Positions 8,639-17,677 of a stretch of 64,000 bases of DNA are shown here, piece after piece. Source of the DNA: Gemmobacter megaterium (lineage in GTDB: Bacteria; Pseudomonadota; Alphaproteobacteria; Rhodobacterales; Rhodobacteraceae); contig NZ_FTOT01000003.1 of the NCBI RefSeq assembly GCF_900156815.1, positions 186,001-250,000 on the forward strand, read 5' to 3'. Below the pieces are notes generated by a model that was not told the origin of the DNA, did no database searches, and worked only from the letters and a program-made list of their open reading frames with translations. Within the stretch, counting starts at the first letter, position 1; each line of letters opens with the position of its first letter. Position numbers and translations under genes: made by a program.

Positions 8639-9510
8639 CGGAGCGGTTTGCAACGCTGACCTTCGAACGGCGGGTTGCGGCCCCCGTCGCAACCCTGTGG
8701 CAGGCATGGACCGCCCCGGCCGCCCGCGCCATCTGGGCGCCGCCCGCGCCGGATGTGACCGTGCAATTCCTGGAGGCCGACACCCGAGAAGGCGGACGCG
8801 AACTGTCGATCTGCAAGGCCGCCGGGCACCCGGATGTCCGGGTAGAGGTCGGCTGGCTGCATCTTCAGCCGAACGCGCGCAGCGTGAACTACGAACTGGT
8901 GTCCAGCGACGGGCAGACGGACTGTGCCGCGCTTGTCACCGCCGACATCCGCGAGGATGGCGACGGCAGCCGCATCGTGTTGACCGTGCAAGTGTCGTCG
9001 CTGGCCACGAATATGGTGGCGGGCTATGAACAGGGGTATGGCGCCGGGCTGCAAAATCTGGCGGAGGTAGCGGCACGCACCATGGTATTGACGCGCGTGA
9101 TCCGCGCCCCAAGGGCGGTGGTCTGGGGCGCGTGGGTGAACCCGCAGACCCTGCCTGCATGGTGGGGGCCGGACGGGTTCAGGTGCCGGACCGACCGGAT
9201 CGACCTGCGCACAGGGGGCGAGTGGCTGTTCGACATGATCGGGCCGGATGGCACCGTATACCCGAACCATCACAAATATGTCGAAGTCCAGCCCGAGCGC
9301 CGCATTTCCTATACGCTTCTTGCCGGCGAGAACGGCGCCAGGCACGCCGATGCCTGGGCCACGTTCGACGACACCGATGGATCGACAACCGTCACCCTGG
9401 GCATGGTGTTCAGCACGATGGCAGAATTCCAGACGGCCAGGGGCTTTGGCGCTGCCGAGTTGGGGTTGCAAACGCTGGGCAAGCTTGCCCGCTTTGTCGG
9501 GGCGGACTGA
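8635..9510 (+). CDS. Tandem SRPBCC (AHSA1) protein, two fused domains
   Basis: The 291-residue protein contains two SRPBCC/AHSA1 domains in one chain. The first spans residues 1-145 (ERRVAAPVATLWQAWTAP). The second spans 150-291 (LTRVIRAPRAVVWGAWVNPQTLPAWWGPDGF, then the GTVYPNHHKYVEVQPERRISYT strand). An internal Met at 150 would open the second domain, but the frame is continuous and no Shine-Dalgarno sequence precedes it. The start overlaps the upstream stop. Double-domain forms are less usual than single ones. Function unknown; probably ligand binding under control of the ArsR gene at 7824. Confidence 0.85.
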   Translation: MTERFATLTFERRVAAPVATLWQAWTAPAARAIWAPPAPDVTVQFLEADTREGGRELSICKAAGHPDVRVEVGWLHLQPNARSVNYELVSSDGQTDCAALVTADIREDGDGSRIVLTVQVSSLATNMVAGYEQGYGAGLQNLAEVAARTMVLTRVIRAPRAVVWGAWVNPQTLPAWWGPDGFRCRTDRIDLRTGGEWLFDMIGPDGTVYPNHHKYVEVQPERRISYTLLAGENGARHADAWATFDDTDGSTTVTLGMVFSTMAEFQTARGFGAAELGLQTLGKLARFVGAD

Positions 9511-9541
9511 CCTGCGGCTGCGCTGGACAGTCCGCCGCAGG
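9511..9541. terminator. Possible weak terminator between convergent SRPBCC genes
   Basis: CCTGCGG and CCGCAGG can pair around a 17-base loop, directly after the tandem SRPBCC stop and in front of the convergent gene end at 9571. No T-run follows on either side, so only a weak bidirectional role is suggested. Confidence 0.3.
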
Positions 9542-9570
9542 GGAGCGCTGGCGGCCAGGTGCCGCGCGGG

Positions 9571-10035
9571 TCAGGCCGACTTCGGCTTGGCAAAGATGTC
9601 GATGCCTTGCCCCGTCTCCATCAAGGACTTCAGGCTGGACAGGACGATGGGCCATCCCTTGCTGACGCCTGTTGCCATGCCACTGCCCGCGATCAGGTCG
9701 TCGTGGGTCACGGTCAGCCGGACCATGTCGTCGTATTCCACCACGTCGAACGTCACCCGGCTGTAGCTTTCGGGATCGGCTTCCTGCGAGGCGTTTGTCC
9801 AGCTGACGACAAGACGGTTCGGGGGCGACACTTCGATCACCTTGCCCACAAGGTTCACCTCGCGCGACTCGTTGGCGCGGACATGCGCCCATTTCGACCC
9901 CGGTTTCCAGTCGGACACATTTTCATGCCCCCAGTAGCGTCTTGATATTTCGGGTCTTGTGATGGCGTCGAACACCTTTTCCGGTGTCGCGCGGATATAG
10001 GTCACATAGACAAGGCTCGTCCTCTCAGCGGTCAT
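9571..10035 (-). CDS. SRPBCC (AHSA1-like) domain protein
   Basis: A 154-residue AHSA1-type SRPBCC protein: VYVTYIRATPEKVFDAITRPEISRRYWGHENVSDWKPGSKW is the characteristic opening, and the RLVVSWTNA and DDMVRLTVTHDDL strands complete the fold. The ATG at 10035 follows the ArsR stop by two bases, with GGGAG in front; a GTG six bases earlier would overlap the stop and is possible. A longer open frame runs into the ArsR gene and is not used. It forms an ArsR-SRPBCC module facing the one at 7824-9510. Confidence 0.88.
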   Translation of the reverse strand: MTAERTSLVYVTYIRATPEKVFDAITRPEISRRYWGHENVSDWKPGSKWAHVRANESREVNLVGKVIEVSPPNRLVVSWTNASQEADPESYSRVTFDVVEYDDMVRLTVTHDDLIAGSGMATGVSKGWPIVLSSLKSLMETGQGIDIFAKPKSA

Positions 10036-10037
10036 GT

Positions 10038-10352
10038 TCACTCTCCCTCGAGTTCCGTCTTCAGGTCGTGCAGCAAGCTGAGGTGCCGCTGTTCGAATTT
10101 GTGCACCCATCTCGCGTAAACCTCGTGCAAGGGCACGGGGTTGATGAAATGCAGCTTTTCCCGTCCGCGCCGGACAGTGGTCACCAGATTCGCCGCCTCC
10201 AGAATTTCCAGATGCTGCGTCGCGGATTGCCGGGTCATCGCCAGGTCTTCGCAAAGCTGGCTCAGGGTCTGGCCGTTACGTGCGCATAGCAGATCAAGCA
10301 ATCTGCGGCGGGTCCGGTCGCCCAGGGCCTTGAACACCTTGTCATCGTCCAT
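10038..10352 (-). CDS. ArsR-family winged-helix regulator
   Basis: From the ATG at 10352 the protein has 104 residues: MDDDKVFKALGDRTRRRLLDLLCARNGQTLSQLCEDLAMTRQSATQHLEILEAANLV, the ArsR helix-turn-helix, followed by a wing with RRGREKLHFINPVPL. No metal-binding cysteine motif. An ATG at 10400 would add 16 residues but lies inside a 20-bp perfect palindrome and lacks a Shine-Dalgarno sequence. The shorter form begins where ArsR proteins normally do. It is followed two bases later by its SRPBCC partner gene. Confidence 0.85.
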   Translation of the reverse strand: MDDDKVFKALGDRTRRRLLDLLCARNGQTLSQLCEDLAMTRQSATQHLEILEAANLVTTVRRGREKLHFINPVPLHEVYARWVHKFEQRHLSLLHDLKTELEGE

Positions 10353-10380
10353 GTCGATCAACCCGCTGCGTTGTTCAAAT

Positions 10381-10400
10381 ATGCAGGTATTTACCTGCAT
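10381..10400. promoter_or_regulatory. 20-bp perfect palindrome, candidate ArsR operator
   Basis: ATGCAGGTA, two T bases, then TACCTGCAT: both 9-bp arms match fully. It lies 29-48 bases in front of the preferred arsR start at 10352, where a promoter is expected, and fits the length of an ArsR-type operator. Autorepression is inferred. Confidence 0.6.
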
Positions 10401-10496
10401 GTCAAGTCACAGCAAAAGTGGCCGCGAACGCCGCCTGTTCGTGCCGACAGGAGCCAGCACCCCAAACTTGCGGTTTTCCACGCCATGCGGCGGGTC

Positions 10497-11297
10497 TCAG
10501 ATGATCGCGTGGCGCACCTTGGCCGAAACCCATTCCGATACGACGACCGTCGCAAGGATCACCAGAATGATCAGCATCACCTGCGGCCAGGCCAGCACGT
10601 TCAGGCTGGCCTGCAACTGCGCCCCGATGCCACCCGCGCCGACCAGGCCAAGAATCGCACTTTCGCGGATGTTGATGTCCCAGCGGAACACGCTGATTCC
10701 GTAAAAGCTTGGCAGGACCTGGGGGACAATGCCGTAGTTCAGGATCTGTGCCCGGCTGGCCCCCGTGGCGGTGATCGCCTCGATCTGGGTCTGGTCGGTT
10801 TCCTCGATCGCCTCGTACAGCAGCTTGCCAATGAACCCGACCGAACGGAAAGCGATGGCCAGGATGCCCGCAAGCAACCCCGGCCCCAGGATCGACACCA
10901 GCAACAGCGCCCAGATCAACGAGTTGATCGACCGCGATGCCACGATGCAGAACAGCGCGAAGGGCCGCAGGACCAGGCGCGACGGTGTGGTGTTGTGCGC
11001 GGCCATGAAGGCCAGCGGCACCGCCAGCACGATGCCAAGCAGCGTTCCCAGCGTGGCAATGTTGATGGTGTCCCACAGGGGCACCCAGAGCTTTTCCATA
11101 TAGGACCAGCGCGGCGGCAGCGCGCGGCCGATCAGGTCAGCCGCCGCATTGGGCGCGTCATAGACGAACAACCACATGGTCCGCGCCGTCATCGTGTTCC
11201 AGCACCAGACGAACAGCGCCACAAGCAGGATCCAGAACACCCACAGCGCAAGCTGCGTTTTTGGCGTGCGGTGCCGCCAGATCTGCGCATCGCTCAT
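10497..11297 (-). CDS. phnE: Phosphonate-type ABC transporter permease PhnE (second copy)
   Basis: A 266-residue inner-membrane permease of the PhnE family, with N-terminal helix, loop DLIGRALPPRWSYMEKLWVPLWDTINIATLGTLLGI, and the characteristic coupling and C-terminal stretch AITATGASRAQILNYGIVPQVLPSFYGISVFRWDINIRESAILGLVGAGGIGAQL. Two different PhnE proteins (this and 11294-12094) probably form a heterodimeric channel with one PhnC pair. Its start overlaps the first phnE stop. No C-P lyase genes are present here, so the ligand could be a phosphonate, phosphite or phosphate ester. Confidence 0.93.
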   Translation of the reverse strand: MSDAQIWRHRTPKTQLALWVFWILLVALFVWCWNTMTARTMWLFVYDAPNAAADLIGRALPPRWSYMEKLWVPLWDTINIATLGTLLGIVLAVPLAFMAAHNTTPSRLVLRPFALFCIVASRSINSLIWALLLVSILGPGLLAGILAIAFRSVGFIGKLLYEAIEETDQTQIEAITATGASRAQILNYGIVPQVLPSFYGISVFRWDINIRESAILGLVGAGGIGAQLQASLNVLAWPQVMLIILVILATVVVSEWVSAKVRHAII

Positions 11298-12094
11298 TTC
11301 AACAGCCTCCGCAGATGGCCCGAGGCATATTCGGCCACCATCACGATGGCGATGATGATCAGCAGGATCGCCCCCGCGCTGTCATATTCATAGCGGTTCA
11401 GCGCCGTGTTCAGCGTGCCGCCGATGCCCCCGGCGCCCACGATTCCAATGACGGCCGATTCGCGGAAATTGATGTCGAAGCGATACAGGCTCAACCCGAT
11501 CAGCCGCGGCATGACCTGCGGCTGAACCGCATAGTGGATCAGTTGCAGCCAGCTTGCCCCCGTGGCGCGGATCGCCTCGGCCTGCGACTCGTCGATATCC
11601 TCGATATCCTCGGCAAGCAGCTTGGCGATAAAGCCGATGGTGGCAAAGGTCAGCGTCAGGAAGCCGGCAAAGGCGCCGAACCCGAACAGCGCAACGAAAA
11701 AGATCGCCACGATGATTTCCTGCAAGGCGCGGGACGCGGCGATGATGCTGCGGCAAATGGCGTAGATCCAGCGCGGCGCGACATTGCGGGCGGCCCCCAC
11801 ACCGATCGGGACCGAAATCAGGATGCCCACCACCGTGGAGGTGAAGGTCATCGTCAGGCTTTCCAGCAATCCGGTGGAGATATCTTTCCAGCGCGTGGTG
11901 AAATCGGGTTGCAAGAACCCGCCCACGAACCGCATCCCTCGCTCCCATCCATCGGCGATACGGGTCCAGTTCACATCGACAGAGCCGACGGCAAGCACCA
12001 GATAAACAATCGCGCCGATGGCCAGAATGATCCGCCACCAACGCGATTTCACCAACTGCGGCGGGCGGGTCCATCGTGTCGGATAGGCGGTCAT
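11294..12094 (-). CDS. phnE: Phosphonate-type ABC transporter permease PhnE (first copy)
   Basis: A 266-residue PhnE permease with the family hallmarks [55 protein letters not shown]-like helices and the ending [35 protein letters not shown]. It overlaps phnC by four bases (ATGA), and its own stop overlaps the next phnE start. It is only moderately similar to the second copy, so the two are diverged paralogs and not a recent duplication. Confidence 0.93.
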   Translation of the reverse strand: MTAYPTRWTRPPQLVKSRWWRIILAIGAIVYLVLAVGSVDVNWTRIADGWERGMRFVGGFLQPDFTTRWKDISTGLLESLTMTFTSTVVGILISVPIGVGAARNVAPRWIYAICRSIIAASRALQEIIVAIFFVALFGFGAFAGFLTLTFATIGFIAKLLAEDIEDIDESQAEAIRATGASWLQLIHYAVQPQVMPRLIGLSLYRFDINFRESAVIGIVGAGGIGGTLNTALNRYEYDSAGAILLIIIAIVMVAEYASGHLRRLLK

Positions 12095-12918
12095 AGCGCG
12101 CCCAGCAGCTTTTCGGAGTGCGCGCGCGCCTCGGTTTCGGCCTCGGCATCTTCGGCGGCGCCCTTGCGCATGGCGGTCCAGTCCTCGGCGCCATAGATGC
12201 GGGTCAGCGCTTCTTCGGTCAGGTCGGCGGGGGCGCCGTCGAACACCACGCGGCCCGCCTGCAACCCGATGATGCGGTCGGCAAATTGCTGGGCCAGAAC
12301 GACGTCATGGATATTGATGATGGCGGGCAGGCCATCCTCGCGGCAGATCTCGACGATCAACCGCATGATCTGGCGGCTGGTTTTCGGATCAAGGCTGGCG
12401 GTCGGTTCGTCGATCAGCAGAAGTTCGGGTTCCTGTTCCAGCGCGCGGGCGATCCCGACACGCTGACGCTGGCCGCCCGACAGGGCATCGGCGCGCTTGT
12501 CCACATGGGCCGACAGGCCCACGCGGTCCAGCAGGCGGAACGCACGGGCAATATCGGCAGGCGGAAAGCGGCGCGTGAAAGAGCGCCAGAACGGCACATA
12601 GCCCAGCCGCCCGGACAGCACGTTTTCCATCACCGTCAGCCGTTCGACCAGCGCATATTCCTGAAAGATCATCCCGATCCGTCGCCGCGCGCGGCGCAAC
12701 TCGCCGGTGCCCAGGCTGGTCACGTCCAGATCGTTCAGCAAGACCTTGCCGGATGTGGGTTCCACCAGACGGTTGATGCAACGGATCAGGGTGGACTTGC
12801 CCGCCCCGGACGGTCCGATCAGCCCGACGACCTGCCCCTTGGGCAGGTCGAAGGACACATCCACCAGGGCCTTGTCGCCGGTCTTGTAGGTCTTGGTCAG
12901 GGACTGGATGCGCAGCAT
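12091..12918 (-). CDS. phnC: Phosphonate-type ABC transporter ATPase PhnC
   Basis: A 275-residue ATPase subunit: Walker A GPSGAGKS (35-42), Q-loop near [24 protein letters not shown] (a PhnC-typical sentence), signature [15 protein letters not shown], Walker [17 protein letters not shown], and switch His in [15 protein letters not shown]. The PhnC-specific insert [13 protein letters not shown] is present. The C-terminal tail ([27 protein letters not shown]) is acidic and poorly conserved. It energises both PhnE permeases. Confidence 0.94.
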   Translation of the reverse strand: MLRIQSLTKTYKTGDKALVDVSFDLPKGQVVGLIGPSGAGKSTLIRCINRLVEPTSGKVLLNDLDVTSLGTGELRRARRRIGMIFQEYALVERLTVMENVLSGRLGYVPFWRSFTRRFPPADIARAFRLLDRVGLSAHVDKRADALSGGQRQRVGIARALEQEPELLLIDEPTASLDPKTSRQIMRLIVEICREDGLPAIINIHDVVLAQQFADRIIGLQAGRVVFDGAPADLTEEALTRIYGAEDWTAMRKGAAEDAEAETEARAHSEKLLGAL

Positions 12919-12935
12919 GACGGGCCTTTCAACAG

Positions 12936-12961
12936 GTCAGGCGGGGGGATCCCCGCCTGAC
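12936..12961 (-). other. Stem-loop between phnD and phnC
   Basis: GTCAGGCGGGG and CCCCGCCTGAC form a perfect 11-bp stem with a 4-base loop in the 60-base gap. On the minus strand the tail is CTGTTGAAAGG, without a T-run, so partial read-through is expected. It probably protects phnD mRNA and lowers expression of phnCEE. Confidence 0.65.
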
Positions 12962-12978
12962 AAGGGTTGGTGCCGAAC

Positions 12979-13923
12979 TCAGTTGCAGGTGTATTGCACG
13001 CCCATCGCAGCGTCGATTTCGCGCACCACGGACCAGTATTCCTTGAAGGTGATCGGAATGAACTGCGCTTCGCCGGATTTCTCGAACTCGGCCTTGAGCG
13101 ACGAGCCTTCCCAGTCAAAGCTGAAGAACGCCTCGCGGATCTTGTCCTGCAATTCCGGCGTCAGATTGTGCGCCGTGCCATAGCCGGTGGTCGGAAAGGT
13201 CTGCGACTTGTAGATCGTGACCAGTTGATCCTCGCGCACGACGTTGCGGTCGAGCATCCGGGCCTTGACCGAATTGGCAATGGCGGCGGCGTCATAATCC
13301 TTGTTGGCAACGCCAAGGATAGAGTTGTCGTGCGCGCCCGAAAAGGCCGGGGTGAAATCCTCGCCCGCCTTCATGTTGTAGCTTGCAGCAAGCAGCGCGG
13401 AGGGCGCCTTGAAGCCCGAATTCGAGGTTTCGGCGGTAAAGGCCATGGTGCGGCCCTTGATGTCCTCGACCTTTTCGATGCCAGAGCCGGGATAGGTGAT
13501 GAACTCCATCTCATAGCCGAAGGATCCGTCCTCCTTGGCCATCATGGCAAAGGGACGGAACCCCGCGCAGGCGATGGCCAGCGGGTTTGACCCGGTGTTG
13601 AAACCCGCCACATGCAGACGGCCCGCGCGCATCGCCTCGATCTGGGCGGCGTTGGATTGCACCGGGAAGAACTGGACCGGCTTGCCGGTCACGGTCTCCA
13701 TATGGGCAAGGAAATCCGACCAGGCTTCGGCATAGACCGCTGGATCCTCGACAGGGGTATAGGCAAAAATCAGTTGGGCGGGGTCCACCAACTGCGCTTT
13801 GTCGGTCGGAATGTCGGCCACCAGATCACCATCGGCGTCGGTGTAACGATCGTCCAGCTTGAATTCGGCATGAACAGCAGAGGCGGCAAAGACCACCGCG
13901 ACGGACAGCAACATATGTTTCAT
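12979..13923 (-). CDS. phnD: Phosphonate-type ABC transporter substrate-binding protein PhnD
   Basis: A 314-residue periplasmic receptor with signal peptide 1-19 (ending AVHA) and the PhnD/SsuA-like fold. The segments FAYTPVEDPAVYAEAWSDFLAHMETVTGKPVQFFPVQSNAAQIEAMRAGRLHVAGFNTG and FTAETSNSGFKAPSALL are typical of phosphate/phosphite/phosphonate receptors (PhnD family). The ATG at 13923 gives a normal signal peptide; the long upstream frame extension crosses the promoter region and is rejected. First gene of phnDCEE; a Pho-box-like element lies 45-64 bases upstream. Confidence 0.93.
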   Translation of the reverse strand: MKHMLLSVAVVFAASAVHAEFKLDDRYTDADGDLVADIPTDKAQLVDPAQLIFAYTPVEDPAVYAEAWSDFLAHMETVTGKPVQFFPVQSNAAQIEAMRAGRLHVAGFNTGSNPLAIACAGFRPFAMMAKEDGSFGYEMEFITYPGSGIEKVEDIKGRTMAFTAETSNSGFKAPSALLAASYNMKAGEDFTPAFSGAHDNSILGVANKDYDAAAIANSVKARMLDRNVVREDQLVTIYKSQTFPTTGYGTAHNLTPELQDKIREAFFSFDWEGSSLKAEFEKSGEAQFIPITFKEYWSVVREIDAAMGVQYTCN

Positions 13924-14193
13924 GGGTCGCCCTCGGTTGGAGTGTTTAGCCTTTGGGTATCCATTCCATGATTCAAATTTATGACATATTGCCGAAGATT
14001 CTGATACCGCGCTTGGATCAGGCACGGGCGGTGGCGTTTGGCGCCTTTTCAGGCGGCGCAACGTTCGGCACAGTCCGTCTGCGACGTGGCCTGAGTGCGG
14101 CGGCGGGCATACGCATATCCGCAGGACGTTTGGCGATCTTTGTATTCTCACGCCGCGCGTGTTGCGGGTAGGTTGTGGACAGGAGGAGACATC
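13924..14193. other. Divergent promoter region phnD / pca genes
   Basis: 270 bases without a supported gene. It holds a Pho-box-like element at 13968-13987 for phnD and the Shine-Dalgarno of the small ORF at 14194. No PcaQ-type (ATAACC-N4-GGTTAA) site was found, and no pca regulator gene is in the window. Confidence 0.6.
13968..13987 (-). promoter_or_regulatory. Pho-box-like element upstream of phnD
   Basis: Read on the minus strand the site is ATGTCATAAAT followed by TTGAATCAT. The first half matches the PhoB consensus (CTGTCATAAA) at nine of ten positions; the second half matches only at TG and a few other bases. The A/T-rich character contrasts with the surroundings. Suggests phosphate-starvation control of phnDCEE. 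Confidence 0.4.
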
Positions 14194-14387
14194 ATGCATG
14201 ACCAGAGCCGCCCGTCCGGCAATCTCCAGACAAGGGTGAATGGCCCGGCGGTTCTGGGCGCCGATCTGCGGTCGTGGCGCCCCGTGGTGCGCCCGATCCA
14301 CCATGACGGGCGGGGGCATTCGTCCTGCGCCGAACCTCCTGCCACCCGGACCGCACCTGTGGCCCCCTTTCCGAAGGCATATGTCCG

Positions 14388-14391
<4 letters not shown>
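14194..14391 (+). CDS. Small ORF coupled to pcaC, function unknown
   Basis: A 65-residue frame opens at 14194 behind a very strong AGGAGGAG sequence seven bases away and ends in a TGA that overlaps the pcaC ATG. The protein (MHDQSRPSGNLQTRV, with several Arg, Pro and His residues) resembles no family I recognise and has no membrane segment. It may be a real leader or coupling peptide, or the remnant of a lost pca gene. The ribosome site and overlap are the only support. Confidence 0.4.
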
Positions 14392-15493
<1,102 letters not shown>

Positions 15494-15513
15494 GCATGAT
15501 CGGGAAAAGTGAC

Positions 15514-15529
15514 CGCCGGCTTTCCGGCG
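15514..15529 (+). other. Small hairpin between pcaH and pcaG
   Basis: CGCCGG and CCGGCG pair around CTTT in the 65-base gap between the two dioxygenase subunit genes. The gap also holds a 19-codon frame (ATG 15496), judged too short and unsupported. It may tune the subunit ratio. Confidence 0.35.
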
Positions 15530-15558
15530 CGACTATGCGACGGATAGGGGTCTGAGCC

Positions 15559-16170
15559 ATGCCGCAGCCGCTGAACTACCTCAAGGAATCGCCGTCGCAG
15601 ACCGCTGGTCCCTATGTGCATATCGGGTTGGCGCCGGGCGCGGCCGGGTTCGAGATTTACCGGCAGGAACTGGGGCAGGTCATCGCCGCCCCCGATGTGC
15701 CGGGCAACCGCATCTCGGTCGAGGGGCTGGTCCTGGATGGCACCGGCGCCCCGGTCAAGGATGTGTTGCTGGAGGTCTGGCACGCCGATCCCCAGGGCAT
15801 CTATCCACATCCCGAGGATCCGCGTCATGCGCAGGTGGCGCCGGGCTTTCGTGGCTGGGGCCGCATCATCACCGATTTCGAAACCGGCCTCTGGCGCTTT
15901 GACACGGTAAAGCCCGGTCCCGTCATGGGCCGCAACGGCCGGATGATGGCGCCGCAGGTCAACGTCTGGATCGTGGCACGGGGTATCAACGTCGGGCTGA
16001 ACACCCGCATGTATTTCGAGGACGAGGACAACAGCGCCGATCCGGTCATGAACCTGATCGAACAGGTGGATCGTCGGGCAACCCTGCTGGCCCGCCGAGT
16101 CGCCCCCGGCCAGTATCGCTTCGACATCCGCCTGCAAGGTGATGGCGAAACCGTTTTCATGGATGTGTGA
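15559..16170 (+). CDS. pcaG: Protocatechuate 3,4-dioxygenase alpha subunit
   Basis: A 203-residue alpha subunit with the PcaG opening NYLKESPSQTAGPYVHIGLAPGAAGF and the strand VEGLVLDGTGAPVKDVLLEVWHADPQGIYPHPED. As expected for alpha subunits it lacks the full set of iron ligands and completes the active site made by PcaH. It ends the operon; the next gene on this strand is 429 bases away. Confidence 0.96.
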   Translation: MPQPLNYLKESPSQTAGPYVHIGLAPGAAGFEIYRQELGQVIAAPDVPGNRISVEGLVLDGTGAPVKDVLLEVWHADPQGIYPHPEDPRHAQVAPGFRGWGRIITDFETGLWRFDTVKPGPVMGRNGRMMAPQVNVWIVARGINVGLNTRMYFEDEDNSADPVMNLIEQVDRRATLLARRVAPGQYRFDIRLQGDGETVFMDV

Positions 16171-16599
16171 TCATCGCAAGGCCGTGCCTCGACGGCGTGG
16201 CCATCACCGGATCGCTGCCGGCCAAGGCCGACACCCCGGCCAACCCGGCTGGGGGCGGCGACGGAACAGTCCCGCCGGTCTGCTGCTGGCGCGTGATTCC
16301 CCCGGCGCCTCCCGTCGATATGCAAAGCCCGTTCCCGGTTCGGGCACAGGCAAGCCGGGCCCTAGCATCGGATGCACGATTTTCAGGCGGGTTTCCGCTG
16401 TGTATGGGGGGAAAATCACCCACCCAGGAATGCCGATGTTACGATATCCACCCATTCCTTGGGCAGAAGGGGGCTTTTCCGCCGCACAGATTGCATGACG
16501 GCGTTGCACAGATGGCATGGCAGCCCCTAGCTGGATCAGCTTCAACTGGCCGCGCAGGTCCGGGATCCGCGCGGCCCTCGGGAAATCGGGGAGGATTTC
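16171..16599. other. Gap between pcaG and the TAXI-TRAP operon
   Basis: 429 bases with no coding frame that has a ribosome site or family likeness. The stretch 16401-16440 is purine-rich (GGGGGGAAAATC followed by CACCCACCC) and may fold weakly. A promoter for the TRAP operon must lie here, but no clear -35/-10 pair or palindrome was seen. Confidence 0.4.
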
Positions 16600-17571
16600 A
16601 TGCGTTTCCTGACCGCCGCCGCAACCGCCGCGGCCTTGTTCAGCCTGTCGCCCGCCTATGCGCAAGACCGCGCGGGCTGGCCCTCCAGCCTGACCATCGG
16701 CACGGCAAGCCAGGGTGGCACCTACTTCATCTACGGGACCGGCCTCGCCGGCCTGATCACCCAGTCGCTGAGCCTCAACGCATCTGCCGAGGTGACGGGC
16801 GGCCCGGTTCAGAATGCGACCCTGGTGGAAACCGGCGATCACCAGATCGGTCTGGTGACCATGGGTCCGGCCTACGAGGCATGGACGGGCAAGAGCGAAC
16901 TGGCACCCGGCGTTGAACATGCCTCGCTGCGCGCGCTGTTCCCGATGTACCAGACCCCGTTCGAGGCAGTGTCGCTGAAGTCTTCGGGGATCGAGGATGT
17001 GACCGGCATGGCGGGCAAGCGCGTCTCGGTCGGCCCCGCCGGCGGCACCGCTGCCACCTACTGGCCCCGGTTCTTCAACGTTCTGGGCGTCGAGGCCCGG
17101 ATCAGCTATTCGGGCGCCAATGATGCGACCGGGCAGGTCAAGGATGGGCTGATCGACGCCTTCGCCTTTGCCGCAGGCGTGCCGATTTCGGCTTTCGCCC
17201 AGATTGCGGCGGAAAACCCGGTGAACATCTTCGGCTTTACCGAAGAACAGCGCGCCAAGATTCTGGAAGCGATGCCCGAGGTTTCGGCCTTCGAGGTTCC
17301 GGGCGGGCTGTATCAGGGCTTCCCCGAAGGGCATGGCACCGTTGCGATGTGGAACTTTGCCATCACCCACGCCGACATGCCGGAGTCCCTAGCCTATGAA
17401 ATCACCAAGCTGGTGATGGAAAACAACCCCGCCATGCTGCAAATCCACGCGACGGCGGCCGAGACGATCCCCGAGAATGCCGACAAGAACGGCTTCCTGC
17501 CGTTCCATCCCGGTGCGGTGAAGTATTTCGACGAAAAAGGCATCCAGATCCCCGCCGAACTGCGCGGCTGA
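16600..17571 (+). CDS. TAXI-family TRAP transporter solute-binding protein
   Basis: A 323-residue periplasmic receptor with signal peptide 1-21 (ending AYAQ) and the TAXI-family opening SLTIGTASQGGTYFIYGTGLAGLI, which gives the family its name pattern. The GAxxxRISYSGANDATGQVKDGLIDAFAFAAGVP segment is typical. It delivers a ligand, often a dicarboxylate or amino acid such as glutamate, to the fused permease encoded next. Separated from that gene by a strong hairpin. Confidence 0.93.
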   Translation: MRFLTAAATAAALFSLSPAYAQDRAGWPSSLTIGTASQGGTYFIYGTGLAGLITQSLSLNASAEVTGGPVQNATLVETGDHQIGLVTMGPAYEAWTGKSELAPGVEHASLRALFPMYQTPFEAVSLKSSGIEDVTGMAGKRVSVGPAGGTAATYWPRFFNVLGVEARISYSGANDATGQVKDGLIDAFAFAAGVPISAFAQIAAENPVNIFGFTEEQRAKILEAMPEVSAFEVPGGLYQGFPEGHGTVAMWNFAITHADMPESLAYEITKLVMENNPAMLQIHATAAETIPENADKNGFLPFHPGAVKYFDEKGIQIPAELRG

Positions 17572-17580
17572 TCGCTTGTC

Positions 17581-17608
17581 GGCCGGGGGTCTGTGATGGC
17601 CCCCGGCC
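17581..17608 (+). terminator. Attenuator/terminator after the TAXI binding-protein gene
   Basis: GGCCGGGGG and CCCCCGGCC form a perfect 9-bp stem with a 10-base loop, followed by CTTTTC. This is a plausible intrinsic terminator with partial read-through into the permease gene, giving more receptor than permease. Confidence 0.7.
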
Positions 17609-17677
17609 CTTTTCTATCCTGATCGGAGCAGCCGCCCCCGAAAAGCCTTGCGCGGCGCGATCTCACGGAGAACATCC

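Noticed and set aside
13924-14319. Extension of phnD upstream of 13923
   Set aside because: It would remove the clear signal peptide from the N-terminus and cover the divergent promoter.
15496-15555. 19-codon frame between pcaH and pcaG
   Set aside because: Too short, overlaps a hairpin and lacks support.
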